In this document: positions 54,642-62,816 of the stretch, one piece after another | How positions within the stretch are numbered: position 1 is the first letter of the stretch | How the letters are laid out: each line of letters begins with the position of its first letter | Assembly: GCF_003666605.1 (NCBI RefSeq) | Contig: NZ_RCIV01000007.1 | Location: 62,001 to 126,000, forward strand | Source of the DNA: Propionibacterium australiense | GTDB lineage: Bacteria > Actinomycetota > Actinomycetes > Propionibacteriales > Propionibacteriaceae | Direction: 5' to 3' | Length of the DNA stretch: 64,000 nucleotides | Translations under genes and position numbers: made by a program | Notes under the pieces: generated by a model | What the model was told of the DNA's origin: nothing | The model's input: the letters and a program-made list of their open reading frames with translations, nothing else | The model's database searches: none

Positions 54642-55568
54642 ATGTCAGTGCCGGTCGCTCAACCAGGAGCGGGCGCGAACCTCCGCCTGCTGAACGTCCA
54701 CGCCCACCCCGACGACGAGTCGAGCAAGGGCGCCGCGACGACGTTGAAGTATGTCGCCGAGGGGGCGCGGGTCATGGTCGCGACCTGCACCGGCGGCGAA
54801 CGCGGCAGCGTGCTCAACCCCAAGATGGATCGCCCCGAGATCTGGGAGAACCTCACCGAGGTGCGCCGCCACGAGATGGAGACCGCCCGCGCGATCCTGG
54901 GCGTGGAACACCATTCGCTCGGCTACATCGACTCCGGCCTGCCGGAGGACCCCACCGAGCAGCTGCCCGAGGGCTGTTTCGGCCTGACCGACCCGGTCGA
55001 GGCCGCCGTACCACTCGTGCAGATCATTCGTGCATTCCGCCCTCAGGTGATGACCACCTACGACGAGAACGGCGGCTACCCCCACCCCGATCACATCCAG
55101 TGCCATCGTGTCTCGGTGGCCGCCTTCCGCCTGGCGGCCGACCCCTCCGCGCTGCCGGAGGCCGGTCCGGCCTGGCAGGTCAGCAAGCTCTACTACCAGG
55201 TGGGTTTCCACCGGGCACGGTTCGCGGCGCTCGACGATGCGATGGACGAGGCGGGCCTGGGGCGCCCCTACGCGGACCGGCTGGCCGGCTGGCACAACCA
55301 CGACTACGAGATGCGCGTCACGACGCGCGTGCCCTGCGGCGAGTACTTCGACCGCAGTGACGACGCCCTGCGCGCCCATGCCTCGCAGATCGACCCCGAC
55401 GGCTTCTGGTTCGCCGTGCCCACCGAGATCCGCCGGAGGGCCTGGCCGACCGAGGACTACCAGCTGGTCTACTCGGCGGTGCCGACCCGCATGCCGGAAA
55501 GAGATCTGTTCGCCGGACTGAGAACGGGGGAGAAGGCCCCCGATCCGGCGGATACATGGATCATCTGA
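54642..55568 (+). CDS. mca: Mycothiol S-conjugate amidase
   Basis: Zinc amidase that cleaves mycothiol conjugates to release mercapturic acids for export, a detoxification step unique to actinobacteria. About 308 aa. Zinc site: LLNVHAHPDDESSKGA (His and Asp ligands) and NGGYPHPDHIQCHRVS (third His). VATCTGGERG and YIDSGLPEDP are typical of the Mca/MshB group; the length and TRVPCGEYFDRSDDALRAHASQIDP fit Mca rather than MshB. ATG at 54642 lies 7 bases after CAGAAT; ATG at 54633 is possible. The stop codon lies inside the first copy of a direct repeat. Confidence 0.92.
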   Translation: MSVPVAQPGAGANLRLLNVHAHPDDESSKGAATTLKYVAEGARVMVATCTGGERGSVLNPKMDRPEIWENLTEVRRHEMETARAILGVEHHSLGYIDSGLPEDPTEQLPEGCFGLTDPVEAAVPLVQIIRAFRPQVMTTYDENGGYPHPDHIQCHRVSVAAFRLAADPSALPEAGPAWQVSKLYYQVGFHRARFAALDDAMDEAGLGRPYADRLAGWHNHDYEMRVTTRVPCGEYFDRSDDALRAHASQIDPDGFWFAVPTEIRRRAWPTEDYQLVYSAVPTRMPERDLFAGLRTGEKAPDPADTWII

Positions 55569-55606
55569 GATCCCTGCGGGATCGGATCATCTGAGATCCC
55601 TGCGGG
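55558..55606 (+). repeat. Two 23-base direct repeats at the mca 3' end
   Basis: Identical 23-base copies at 55558-55580 and 55584-55606, 26 bases apart. The mca TGA lies in the first copy. Each copy contains GATCCCTGCGGG, and the first extends to a 6-base palindrome around TGC. Confidence 0.85.
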
Positions 55607-55869
55607 CCCGGACGATCCGGGGTCCGTTCGGTGCCGGCCGGCGGCGAACCGCATCGTCCATCGCCGCGGAGGCGAGTCTCGTCAACCGCTGGCCGGAGGG
55701 CGCTCCGGCCCGAGGCTGCCGATGATGAGTGCCGGGGGCCGGGCCAGCGGCTGTCGGCATGATGTCTTGGCATCCCCGCACGAGGCGGGACTCAGCCGAC
55801 CTCGATGGCGGGGTCACGGACCCGCTCGGCGAGCCCCACACGGCGCGGTCACCCCTGGCACGGACCCGC
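55569..55869. other. Intergenic region between mca and uppS, 301 bases
   Basis: Between convergent genes. Apart from the direct repeats at its left edge, nothing recognisable was found; no gene-like frame with family features. Confidence 0.6.
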
Positions 55870-56679
55870 TCACTTCCCGAAACGCCGCTCGCGCTGCTGG
55901 TAGGAACGCAGCGCCCGGAAGAAGTCGATCTTGCGGAAGTCCGGCCACAGGGCCTCACAGAAGTACAGCTCCGAGTGGGCGCTCTGCCAGGGCAGGAAAC
56001 CGCTGAGGCGCTGCTCCCCGGATGTCCGGATGAGCAGGTCGGGGTCGGGCTGCCCGCGCGTGTAGAGGTGCTCGGAGATCTGGTCGACCTCGAGGGTGTT
56101 GGCCAGTTCCCCGAGCGTCGTGCCCCGTTCGGCCTCGGCCGCCAGCAGTGAGCGGAACGCGTCACGCAACTCGTGCCGGCCCCCGTAGGCCACGGCCATG
56201 TTCACCTGGGTGCCGGTGTGGCCGGCGCTGGCCCGTTCGGCGGCGCGCAGACGCTCGGCGATCGAACCGGGGAGCAGTGCGAGATCACCGACGGTCATGA
56301 CCCGGTGCCGCAGATCGGCTGCAAGGTCGTCCGTGAGCTTGGTGATGACCTCCATGAGGGGGGCCAGCTCGTCATCGGCGGAGCGCTGAAGATTCTCGGT
56401 GGACAGGACCCACAAGGTGACGGTGCCGACGCCGATCTCGTCGCACCAGCCGACGAAGTCGCGCAGTTTGTCGGCGCCGGCCTGATAGCCGACCTCAAGA
56501 GGCCGCCCCGGTGCGTTGAGGCGAGCCCAGCGGCGGTTGCCGTCGGCCAGGACAGCGACATGGCGGGGGAGGGAGTTCGGGGCGAGCCCGTCTCGCAGTC
56601 GGTTCTGGTAGGCCGTGTAGATGAGGCCTTCAGGGCTGAGACGGTCGATCGCCCTGTTCACCATGTTCAGGTGCACCAT
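55870..56679 (-). CDS. uppS: Isoprenyl transferase (short-chain Z-prenyl diphosphate synthase)
   Basis: cis-Prenyltransferase, 269 aa. RHVAVLADGNRRWARLNAPGRPLEVGYQAGADKLRDFVGWC carries the DGNRRWA catalytic motif; TLWVLSTENLQRS, VNMAVAYGGRHELRDAF and DLLIRTSGEQRLSGFLPWQSAHSELYFCEALWPDFRKIDFFRAL follow. Position near greA and mca matches Rv1086, which makes Z,E-farnesyl diphosphate rather than the C50 chain, so this copy may be the short-chain enzyme. ATG 6 bases after TAGTCT. Confidence 0.92.
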   Translation of the reverse strand: MVHLNMVNRAIDRLSPEGLIYTAYQNRLRDGLAPNSLPRHVAVLADGNRRWARLNAPGRPLEVGYQAGADKLRDFVGWCDEIGVGTVTLWVLSTENLQRSADDELAPLMEVITKLTDDLAADLRHRVMTVGDLALLPGSIAERLRAAERASAGHTGTQVNMAVAYGGRHELRDAFRSLLAAEAERGTTLGELANTLEVDQISEHLYTRGQPDPDLLIRTSGEQRLSGFLPWQSAHSELYFCEALWPDFRKIDFFRALRSYQQRERRFGK

Positions 56680-56788
56680 GGGCCAAGACTACAGGCCGGA
56701 CCGGCCCCTGTCGGCAGTGTTTTGGGGATGGGTGATTCCTGGGGTCGAGGTCTTCCGGAGGCCAATAACCTACGGTACGGTAAGTTGA

Positions 56789-57493
56789 GTGACTTCCCGT
56801 GACGAGCCGAGGACCCCGCCGACCGGTCCAGGCCATGACGACGACGCGCATGTGACGCCCGGTTCCCCCAAGCCCCGCCTGCGCGGCTGGCTCCATGCCG
56901 TCACGGCGCCGCTGCTGCTCCTGGCCGGCCTCACCCTCATCGTCCTGACGCACTCGATGGCCGGCCGTGTCGGAGAGGCGATCTATCTGCTCACCGGGCT
57001 CATGCTCTTCGGCAATTCCGCCGTGTACCACCGCGGGCGCTGGCCGGAGAGGGTCGACACCGTGCTGCGTCGTTTCGACCACTCGAACATCGCGATCTTC
57101 ATCGCAGGTACCTACACGCCGCTGGCCATCATGCTGCTGCGAGGCGGCTCGCGGGTGACGCTGCTGTCGATCATCTGGGGCTGTGCCGTCCTCGAGGTGG
57201 TCTGCCGCAACGTGTGGATGGGTGCTCCCCGCGTGCTCTACACGGTGCTCTACATCGTCATGGGCTGGACTGCCCTGTTCTGGCTGGCGCAGTTCTGGTG
57301 GGCCGGGGGACCCGCCATCGTCTGGCTCCTGCTGGCCGGGGGCCTGTGCTACACGGCCGGAGCGGTGTGCTACGCCCTCAAGAAACCCAACCCCTGGCCC
57401 GAGTGGTTCGGCTTCCACGAGTTCTTCCACACCGGCACGGTGCTCGGTGCCGTGTGCCATCTCGTGGCGATCTGGATGGCCGCGAACCGCTGA
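56789..57493 (+). CDS. Hemolysin III family (YqfA-like) membrane protein
   Basis: 234 aa, seven hydrophobic helices. GLMLFGNSAVYHRGRWPERVDTVLRRFDHSNIAIFIAGTYTPLAIML carries the family's conserved Ser/His motif (SAxYHR) and DHSNIxxxIAGTYTP; the C-terminal GFHEFFHTGTVLGAVCHLVAIW gives the HExxH-like His pair. These residues form the metal site of the CREST/PAQR superfamily. GTG 7 bases after TACGGT. True haemolysis is not expected; role unknown. Confidence 0.9.
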   Translation: MTSRDEPRTPPTGPGHDDDAHVTPGSPKPRLRGWLHAVTAPLLLLAGLTLIVLTHSMAGRVGEAIYLLTGLMLFGNSAVYHRGRWPERVDTVLRRFDHSNIAIFIAGTYTPLAIMLLRGGSRVTLLSIIWGCAVLEVVCRNVWMGAPRVLYTVLYIVMGWTALFWLAQFWWAGGPAIVWLLLAGGLCYTAGAVCYALKKPNPWPEWFGFHEFFHTGTVLGAVCHLVAIWMAANR

Positions 57494-57652
57494 CCACCCC
57501 TCCCGGACGGTGGGGACCACCGGACGGCCGCGGACCAGACCGAGGACTGCCCCGGGGCCGTGTTCCCCGGCCACGCCGACTAGTGTGGATGACGTCCGGC
57601 GAGCAGTCCCGAGCACAGGAGGGGCCTCGCAGACGAAACCAGTGAGGGGACA

Positions 57653-57973
57653 ATGGCCACCAACGGCGAGGAGCCACGTGAGACCACCGCCGACAGCGCT
57701 GACGAGCCCGTCGACTGGCGTCACCCGAAGCCGGAACAGGGTGCGGAGAAGGTGCCGGACGGGCTCATCTGGCACAATCCCGGATTCGTCCCGCAGACAC
57801 GCCGTCCGGTGTCGACGCGCAAGCTCGACGAGGACTTGGAACGCCACCTCGAGGAGGACTCCGCCCAGAGGGCCACCGTGGACGAGGAGATCACCGAGCA
57901 CATCTGCCTCGATGAGACGAGGTGGGCCGACTCAGCCGATGACGTGGAACCGGACAAGGAGATCCTCGACTAG
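57653..57973 (+). CDS. Hypothetical acidic protein
   Basis: 106 aa, strongly acidic, soluble, no signal peptide and no recognised domain. A GAGGGG site lies upstream of the ATG. The middle contains DWRHPKPEQGAEKVPDGLIWHNPGFVPQTRRPVSTRKLDEDLERHL, which may be a short structured motif. Codon bias is normal for the genome, supporting a real gene. It converges on xseB with a 6-base gap. Confidence 0.6.
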   Translation: MATNGEEPRETTADSADEPVDWRHPKPEQGAEKVPDGLIWHNPGFVPQTRRPVSTRKLDEDLERHLEEDSAQRATVDEEITEHICLDETRWADSADDVEPDKEILD

Positions 57974-57979
57974 TCGTGC

Positions 57980-58228
57980 TCAGCGACCGGGAGCATCCTC
58001 ATTCTGTTGCTCGCCGGCGTCGGGCACGGACGCCGGCGTACACCGACGCGCCTCCTCGATGAGCCTGCGTGCACCGTCGAGCTCGGCCTGACAGTGGGCG
58101 GCCAGCTCCTCACCGCGCTTCCACAGCTGCATCGACTCGGCCAGTGGCACACCGCCTGACTCGAGTTTCGCGACGACCTCGGTGAGCTCTGCTCGGGCCT
58201 GCTCGTAACTGAGTTTCTCGTCCGCCAT
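57980..58228 (-). CDS. xseB: Exodeoxyribonuclease VII small subunit
   Basis: 82 aa. LSYEQARAELTEVVAKLESGGVPLAESMQLWKRGEELAAHCQAELDGARRLIEE is the full XseB three-helix module. ATG at 58228 follows GGAAGGA. The upstream in-frame part lacks family features. Partner xseA lies 95 bases upstream on the same strand. Confidence 0.93.
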   Translation of the reverse strand: MADEKLSYEQARAELTEVVAKLESGGVPLAESMQLWKRGEELAAHCQAELDGARRLIEEARRCTPASVPDAGEQQNEDAPGR

Positions 58229-58323
58229 GGTGGTGGTCCTTCCGTCTGGTTCCTGGGGGCCGCCGCCCCGCCTGGCCGATCCGTTGTTCTGCCCCTGACG
58301 GTGCGCCGCCGGACTCGTGAGCG

Positions 58324-59589
58324 TCATGGCTCGCCGCCTGGCCTGCCCGGGATCGCGTCGTCGACCTCGACGAGCAGCCGGCCGTCGGACAGGAAGACCA
58401 TGAGCTGCTCGCCGGGTTCGGCGTCGTTGACCGAGGTGACCGAGGCGTTGTCGGAGTCGGCGACGATCGCGTAGCCGCGCTCCAGGGTCGCCTTCGGTGA
58501 CATGGCCCGTACCCGGTCGAGCGCGTGCGAGACCGCCTGCTCCTCGTCGGAGACGATGCGGTCGATCATGGTGCGCAACCGGAAACGCGCCATCTGGAGC
58601 TGCTGCGCGTGCCCTTCGAGCGCCGAGACCGGGTCACGCAGCACCGGATGAGAGGTGAGGCGGCCGAGCTCGTGGGACTCGGAGTCCACGCGCGCCGTGA
58701 TGGCCGTGCGCGCCCGGCCGAGCAGCTCGGTGAGGTACTGCTGCTCGGCTGCCGCGTCCGGGACGATGCGCTTGGCGGCGTCGGTGGGGGTGGAGGCGCG
58801 CAGATCGGCGACCAGGTCGAGGATCGGCGTGTCCGGCTCGTGACCGATGGCGCTGACCACGGGGGTGTGCGCGGCCGCCACGGCCCGGACCAGGCCCTCG
58901 TCGCTGAACGGCAGAAGATCCTCGAGTGAGCCGCCGCCGCGGGCGATGACGATGAGATCGATCCGCGGATCGGCGTCGAGTTCGGCCAGCGCGGAGGCGA
59001 CCTCGGCGGCGCTGCGCGGCCCCTGCATGAGGGCGTGGCGTATCTCGAAACGCGCCGACGGCCAGCGGCGCAGCGTATTGGTGAGCACGTCGCGTTCGGC
59101 TGCCGAATCGGCGCCGGTGACGAGGCCGATGCAGGCCGGGACGAACGGCAGTGGCTTCTTGCGGGCGGGCTCGAACAGGCCCTCTGCCTGCAGGGCGCGC
59201 TTGCGCTGCTCCAGCTCGGCCAGCAGGCGGCCCTCCCCGGCGATCTGCATGACCGAGCACTCGAAGGACAGGCGGGCCGTCTTGTTCCACACGCGCGGCC
59301 GCAGGCAGGCCAGGACCGTGGTGCCCTCGGTGATCGGCCCGGCGGCGTCGAGCACGGCACTGGTCGCGGTGGCCTGCGCCGAGATCTCCTGGGATGTGTC
59401 GCGCAGTGTCAGGAACTGCACCGAGTAGTTCGCCCTGCGGCGCAGCTCGATGACCTGAGCCTCGACCCAGATCCAGCCGCAGCGCTCGACCCAGCCCTTC
59501 AGCATGCCGACGACCTGGCCCAGCGGCTGGGCGGTCTCGGGGCTGTTGCGGGGGCCCTGTGTGGTCGATGCTTTAGGCATGCCCTCCAC
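58324..59589 (-). CDS. xseA: Exodeoxyribonuclease VII large subunit
   Basis: 421 aa. N-terminal OB-fold (VWVEAQVIELRRRANYSVQFLTLRD-like run), then the catalytic region GLVTGADSAAERDVLTNTLRRWPSARFEIRHALMQGPRSAAEVASAL, IVIARGGGSLEDLLPFSDEGLVRAV and PVVSAIGHEPDTPILDLVADLRASTPTDAA. A long coiled-coil and a C-terminal domain follow. GTG at 59589 has GGAGGG at proper distance; ATG at 59580 does not. With XseB it degrades single-stranded DNA into oligonucleotides. Confidence 0.94.
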   Translation of the reverse strand: MEGMPKASTTQGPRNSPETAQPLGQVVGMLKGWVERCGWIWVEAQVIELRRRANYSVQFLTLRDTSQEISAQATATSAVLDAAGPITEGTTVLACLRPRVWNKTARLSFECSVMQIAGEGRLLAELEQRKRALQAEGLFEPARKKPLPFVPACIGLVTGADSAAERDVLTNTLRRWPSARFEIRHALMQGPRSAAEVASALAELDADPRIDLIVIARGGGSLEDLLPFSDEGLVRAVAAAHTPVVSAIGHEPDTPILDLVADLRASTPTDAAKRIVPDAAAEQQYLTELLGRARTAITARVDSESHELGRLTSHPVLRDPVSALEGHAQQLQMARFRLRTMIDRIVSDEEQAVSHALDRVRAMSPKATLERGYAIVADSDNASVTSVNDAEPGEQLMVFLSDGRLLVEVDDAIPGRPGGEP

Positions 59590-59637
59590 GGTAGCCGGAC
59601 CCTCCGACGATTCCGGTCAGCCCGGTCGGGAACGGTT

Positions 59638-60050
59638 CAGATGAGCCGCGCGGCGAGCTCGGCATACATGCCGAGCTTCTCCCCTGCATCGGGCAGCTAG
59701 CTGATGAGCATGACCTCGTCGCAGGCGTGTGCCTCGGCGAAGGCGCGCACGCGGATGGCCACATCGTCTTAGGTCCCGACGATCGGTGCACCGTCCCGGG
59801 CCAGGAAGATGTGAGGCCGCTGCCGACCCGGATGCGCGAGGTCTGGCCCAGCAGATTGGGTCATGACGGTGTCGGGTGCGCTCGACAGGAAGTACGGGGC
59901 GTTGTGGTGCTCGGCGACCCAGAAACGCTCGAAGCCCAGTTCCTCGACGCCGCGGGCCAGCCGGGCGGCGTCGTGCAAGGTGCCTGCCTCGGTGCGCCCC
60001 AGGAAGAGCGGGAGCCGGTCGAGCGCGCTGAGCCTCGTGTCGCTCCTGCC
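59638..60050 (-). pseudogene. Remnant of a luciferase-like flavin monooxygenase
   Basis: The N-terminal piece ([10 protein letters not shown], then [18 protein letters not shown] and [11 protein letters not shown]) is clear for LLM-class F420/FMN oxidoreductases of about 330 residues. About 200 residues of the barrel are missing, after which FLARDGAPIVGT and, past an in-frame TAA, DDVAIRVRAFAEAHACDEVMLIS, a TAG stop, and LPDAGEKLGMYAELAARLI represent the C-terminus. So there is an internal deletion and two nonsense codons, all in one frame. Non-functional. Confidence 0.85.
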
Positions 60051-60144
60051 CTGCGCCTGGGCCCCGGCGCCGTCGGTTGGTGCCGGCACATCGTGCGCCA
60101 CACGCGAAAACAAGGGGAAGCGTTCAGCCCATAGACTGGTCGGC

Positions 60145-61209
60145 ATGAGTGATGCGACGGCCCCCGGACCCGCCAAGCGCGTCGTCGTGGCGGCGCCCCG
60201 CGGCTACTGCGCAGGCGTGGACCGCGCCGTCGTCACCGTGCAGAAGGCGCTGGCCGCCTACGGCGCGCCCGTGTACGTGCGCAAGCAGATCGTCCACAAC
60301 AGGCACGTCGTCGAGACCCTCGAGCAGGAGGGTGCCGTCTTCGTCGACGAACTCGCCGAGGTGCCGTCCGGCTCGCTGGTGATCTTCTCGGCCCACGGCG
60401 TCTCCCCGGCGGTCCGCGCCGAGGCCAGGGAACGGGGGCTGCGCACCATCGACGCGACCTGCCCACTGGTGACCAAGGTGCACCACGAGGCGAAGCGCTT
60501 CGCCAAGCAGGGCGTGCCGATCGTCCTCATCGGCCACGCCGGCCACGAGGAGGTCGAGGGCACCACGGGCGAGGCGCCCGACGCCATCACGCTCGTGCAG
60601 ACCCCCGACGACGTCGACAGGCTCGACATCGCCCCGGACACCCCGCTGGCCTGGCTCACCCAGACGACCCTGAGCGTGGACGAGACCCGCGAGACCGTCG
60701 AGCGCCTGCACCGGCGCTTCCCGAACCTGATCGACCCGCCAAGCGACGACATCTGCTACGCGACCCAGAACCGGCAGGGCGCGGTCAAGCAGATCGCCCG
60801 GCACTCCGACCTGGTGATCGTGGTGGGATCGCGCAACTCGTCGAACTCGGTGCGCCTGGTCGAGGTGGCGCTGGAGAACGGTGCCCGCCGTGCCGAGCGT
60901 GTCGACAACGCCGGTGAGATCGACCCGGCCTGGCTCGAAGACGTGACGACGGTCGGCATTACCTCGGGTGCCTCGGTGCCCGAGCGCCTGGTGGACGGCG
61001 TGCTCGACCGGCTGGCCGAACTCGGCTACCCGACCGCCGACGAGGAGCGTCTGGTCGAGGAGTCACTGAGCTTCGCCCTGCCGCCCGAACTGCGGTCACG
61101 CCGCGCCGGCAAACCCGTCCGCAGGCCCGGCAGCCCACTGGGGCCCGGGAAGGCCGGGACTGTCGAGCCCCCTGCCAGCGCCGCGGCGGCGCCGGCCACC
61201 GGCCCCTGA
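60145..61209 (+). CDS. ispH: 4-hydroxy-3-methylbut-2-enyl diphosphate reductase
   Basis: Last MEP-pathway enzyme, an iron-sulfur reductase giving IPP and DMAPP. 354 aa. The three cluster Cys are in [24 protein letters not shown] and [22 protein letters not shown]-like [16 protein letters not shown] and the catalytic-loop [10 protein letters not shown] and [15 protein letters not shown] are also present. ATG 7 bases after TAGACT. The C-terminal 30 residues are Pro/Ala-rich. Divergent from xseA as in M. tuberculosis. Confidence 0.96.
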   Translation: MSDATAPGPAKRVVVAAPRGYCAGVDRAVVTVQKALAAYGAPVYVRKQIVHNRHVVETLEQEGAVFVDELAEVPSGSLVIFSAHGVSPAVRAEARERGLRTIDATCPLVTKVHHEAKRFAKQGVPIVLIGHAGHEEVEGTTGEAPDAITLVQTPDDVDRLDIAPDTPLAWLTQTTLSVDETRETVERLHRRFPNLIDPPSDDICYATQNRQGAVKQIARHSDLVIVVGSRNSSNSVRLVEVALENGARRAERVDNAGEIDPAWLEDVTTVGITSGASVPERLVDGVLDRLAELGYPTADEERLVEESLSFALPPELRSRRAGKPVRRPGSPLGPGKAGTVEPPASAAAAPATGP

Positions 61210-61281
61210 GCCCGGGCTTGGCGTGGCTCGGATCCAGTGCCCGCCTGACAATGCCGCGGCGCCGGCCACCGGCTCCTGGGC

Positions 61282-62574
61282 TCAGGCGCCCTTGCCCTGG
61301 CCGGGGACGGTGCTCGTCGCAACCCCGGCAGCGCCCGATGGGTCATCCGCGTCTGCGGGCTCGCCGGTCACCAGCTCCGGTGCCGCCAGGACACGCGGGC
61401 TGGCCTGCACGGCACGCGGAGCCTCCAGGGAGCCCTCGGCCAGCTGCAGCTCGCTGATCCTGCGGGCGCTGACGAGCACGCGCTGCTCCAGCGAACCCAC
61501 CGTCCTGTTGTAGGCCTCGACCGCCCCGGACAGCGACCGCCCCAGCTTGTCCAGGTGCCCGCTCATCGTCGCGAGCCGCTGGTACAGCTCGCTGCCGAGG
61601 GCGGCGACCTCCTGCGCCGACTCGGTGAACGCCGCCTGCTTCCACCCGTGCTGCACGGCCCGCAGCATCGGGATGAGGATCGACGGGCTGGCGAGGAAGA
61701 TCGAATGACCCGCCGCGTACTCGTGCAGATCGGGGCGCTGGTCGAGCGCCACCTGGAGCAGGGCGTCCGACGGCAGGAAGAGGACCACCATCTCGGGGCT
61801 GCCGGCGTCCAGGCGCCAGTAGTTCTTGGCACCCAGCTGGTTGATGTGCCCGGTGACGTTCTTGACGTACTGGCCGAGCAGGGCGGTGCGCTGCTCGGGA
61901 TCATCGGTGGCGAAGGCGTCGATGAAGTTGCCGAGCGGGGTCTTGGCGTCGACGAAGATCACCTTGCCGTCGGCCATGTTCACCCGCAGGTCGGGGCGCA
62001 GCCCGCCGTCCTCGGTGCTGACGGCCACCTGGGTGTCGAAGTCGCAGCGCTCCACCAGGCCGGCGATCTCGACGACGCGCTTCAGCTGGGTCTCACCCCA
62101 GGCGCCCCGCACCTGCGGCTGACGCAGCGCCGTGACGAGAGCCGCGGTCTCCTTGCGCAGCGCCTCGCTGCTGGAGGCCACGGTGGCCACCTGGCGGCGC
62201 AGGTCGGCGGCGCCTTGGGCCCGGTCGCGCTCGACCTGGAGCAGCCGGTCGTTCATCGCCTGGAGGCTGCGGCTGATGGGTTCGAGGAGCACCCGCGTCT
62301 GGTCGAACCGGGCCTTGGCGGTGCGGTCGACGGTGGCGGCCTGCTGCTCGGCTGCGGTGGCCGAGAGCCGCTGGAACTCGTGGGCCATCGAGGCGCGGTC
62401 GTTCGTGAGGGCCTCGAGCCGGGCGAGGGAGGCGTCGCGTTCGGCCTTGGCGCGGGCGAGCTCGGCCTGCTGGCCGCCGGCCTGCGAACGTGCCTGGGAG
62501 CGGCCCAGCAGGAAACCGATCGCCAGGCCGACGGCGACCAGGACGAGGGCCAGGATGAGTGTGGTGGCGTCCAT
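61282..62574 (-). CDS. rmuC: DNA recombination protein RmuC
   Basis: 430 aa. An N-terminal membrane anchor (LILALVLVAVGLAIGFLLG), a long coiled coil of about 150 residues, then the RmuC nuclease-like domain: VRGAWGETQLKRVVEIAGLVERCDFDTQ, RPDLRVNMADGKVIFVDAKTPLGNF and NYWRLDAGSPEMVVLFLPSDALLQVALDQRPDL. Limits inversions and other rearrangements in E. coli. ATG at 62574 is 7 bases after AAGACT; longer in-frame starts lack features. Confidence 0.92.
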   Translation of the reverse strand: MDATTLILALVLVAVGLAIGFLLGRSQARSQAGGQQAELARAKAERDASLARLEALTNDRASMAHEFQRLSATAAEQQAATVDRTAKARFDQTRVLLEPISRSLQAMNDRLLQVERDRAQGAADLRRQVATVASSSEALRKETAALVTALRQPQVRGAWGETQLKRVVEIAGLVERCDFDTQVAVSTEDGGLRPDLRVNMADGKVIFVDAKTPLGNFIDAFATDDPEQRTALLGQYVKNVTGHINQLGAKNYWRLDAGSPEMVVLFLPSDALLQVALDQRPDLHEYAAGHSIFLASPSILIPMLRAVQHGWKQAAFTESAQEVAALGSELYQRLATMSGHLDKLGRSLSGAVEAYNRTVGSLEQRVLVSARRISELQLAEGSLEAPRAVQASPRVLAAPELVTGEPADADDPSGAAGVATSTVPGQGKGA

Positions 62575-62816
62575 GACGGCAAGTCTTGCGTCCGCCACCG
62601 ACGTTTTCCGGCGGAACGGGCGTGACACGCCGGGCCGGCGGCCTGCGGGACGGCCCGGTCCGCCGGCTCCGTCACCTGTTGTAGGGCCCGGACCGCAGAA
62701 CCGGACGGGGCCGGTTCGGGGGAGGGCAACTTCGCGCCGTCTCAGCCCCCAGTGATCGCTGACTGGCATGTGCCGGTTCGGTCCTCGCAGCCGGGGCGGA
62801 CTGCTTGAATGGGGCC

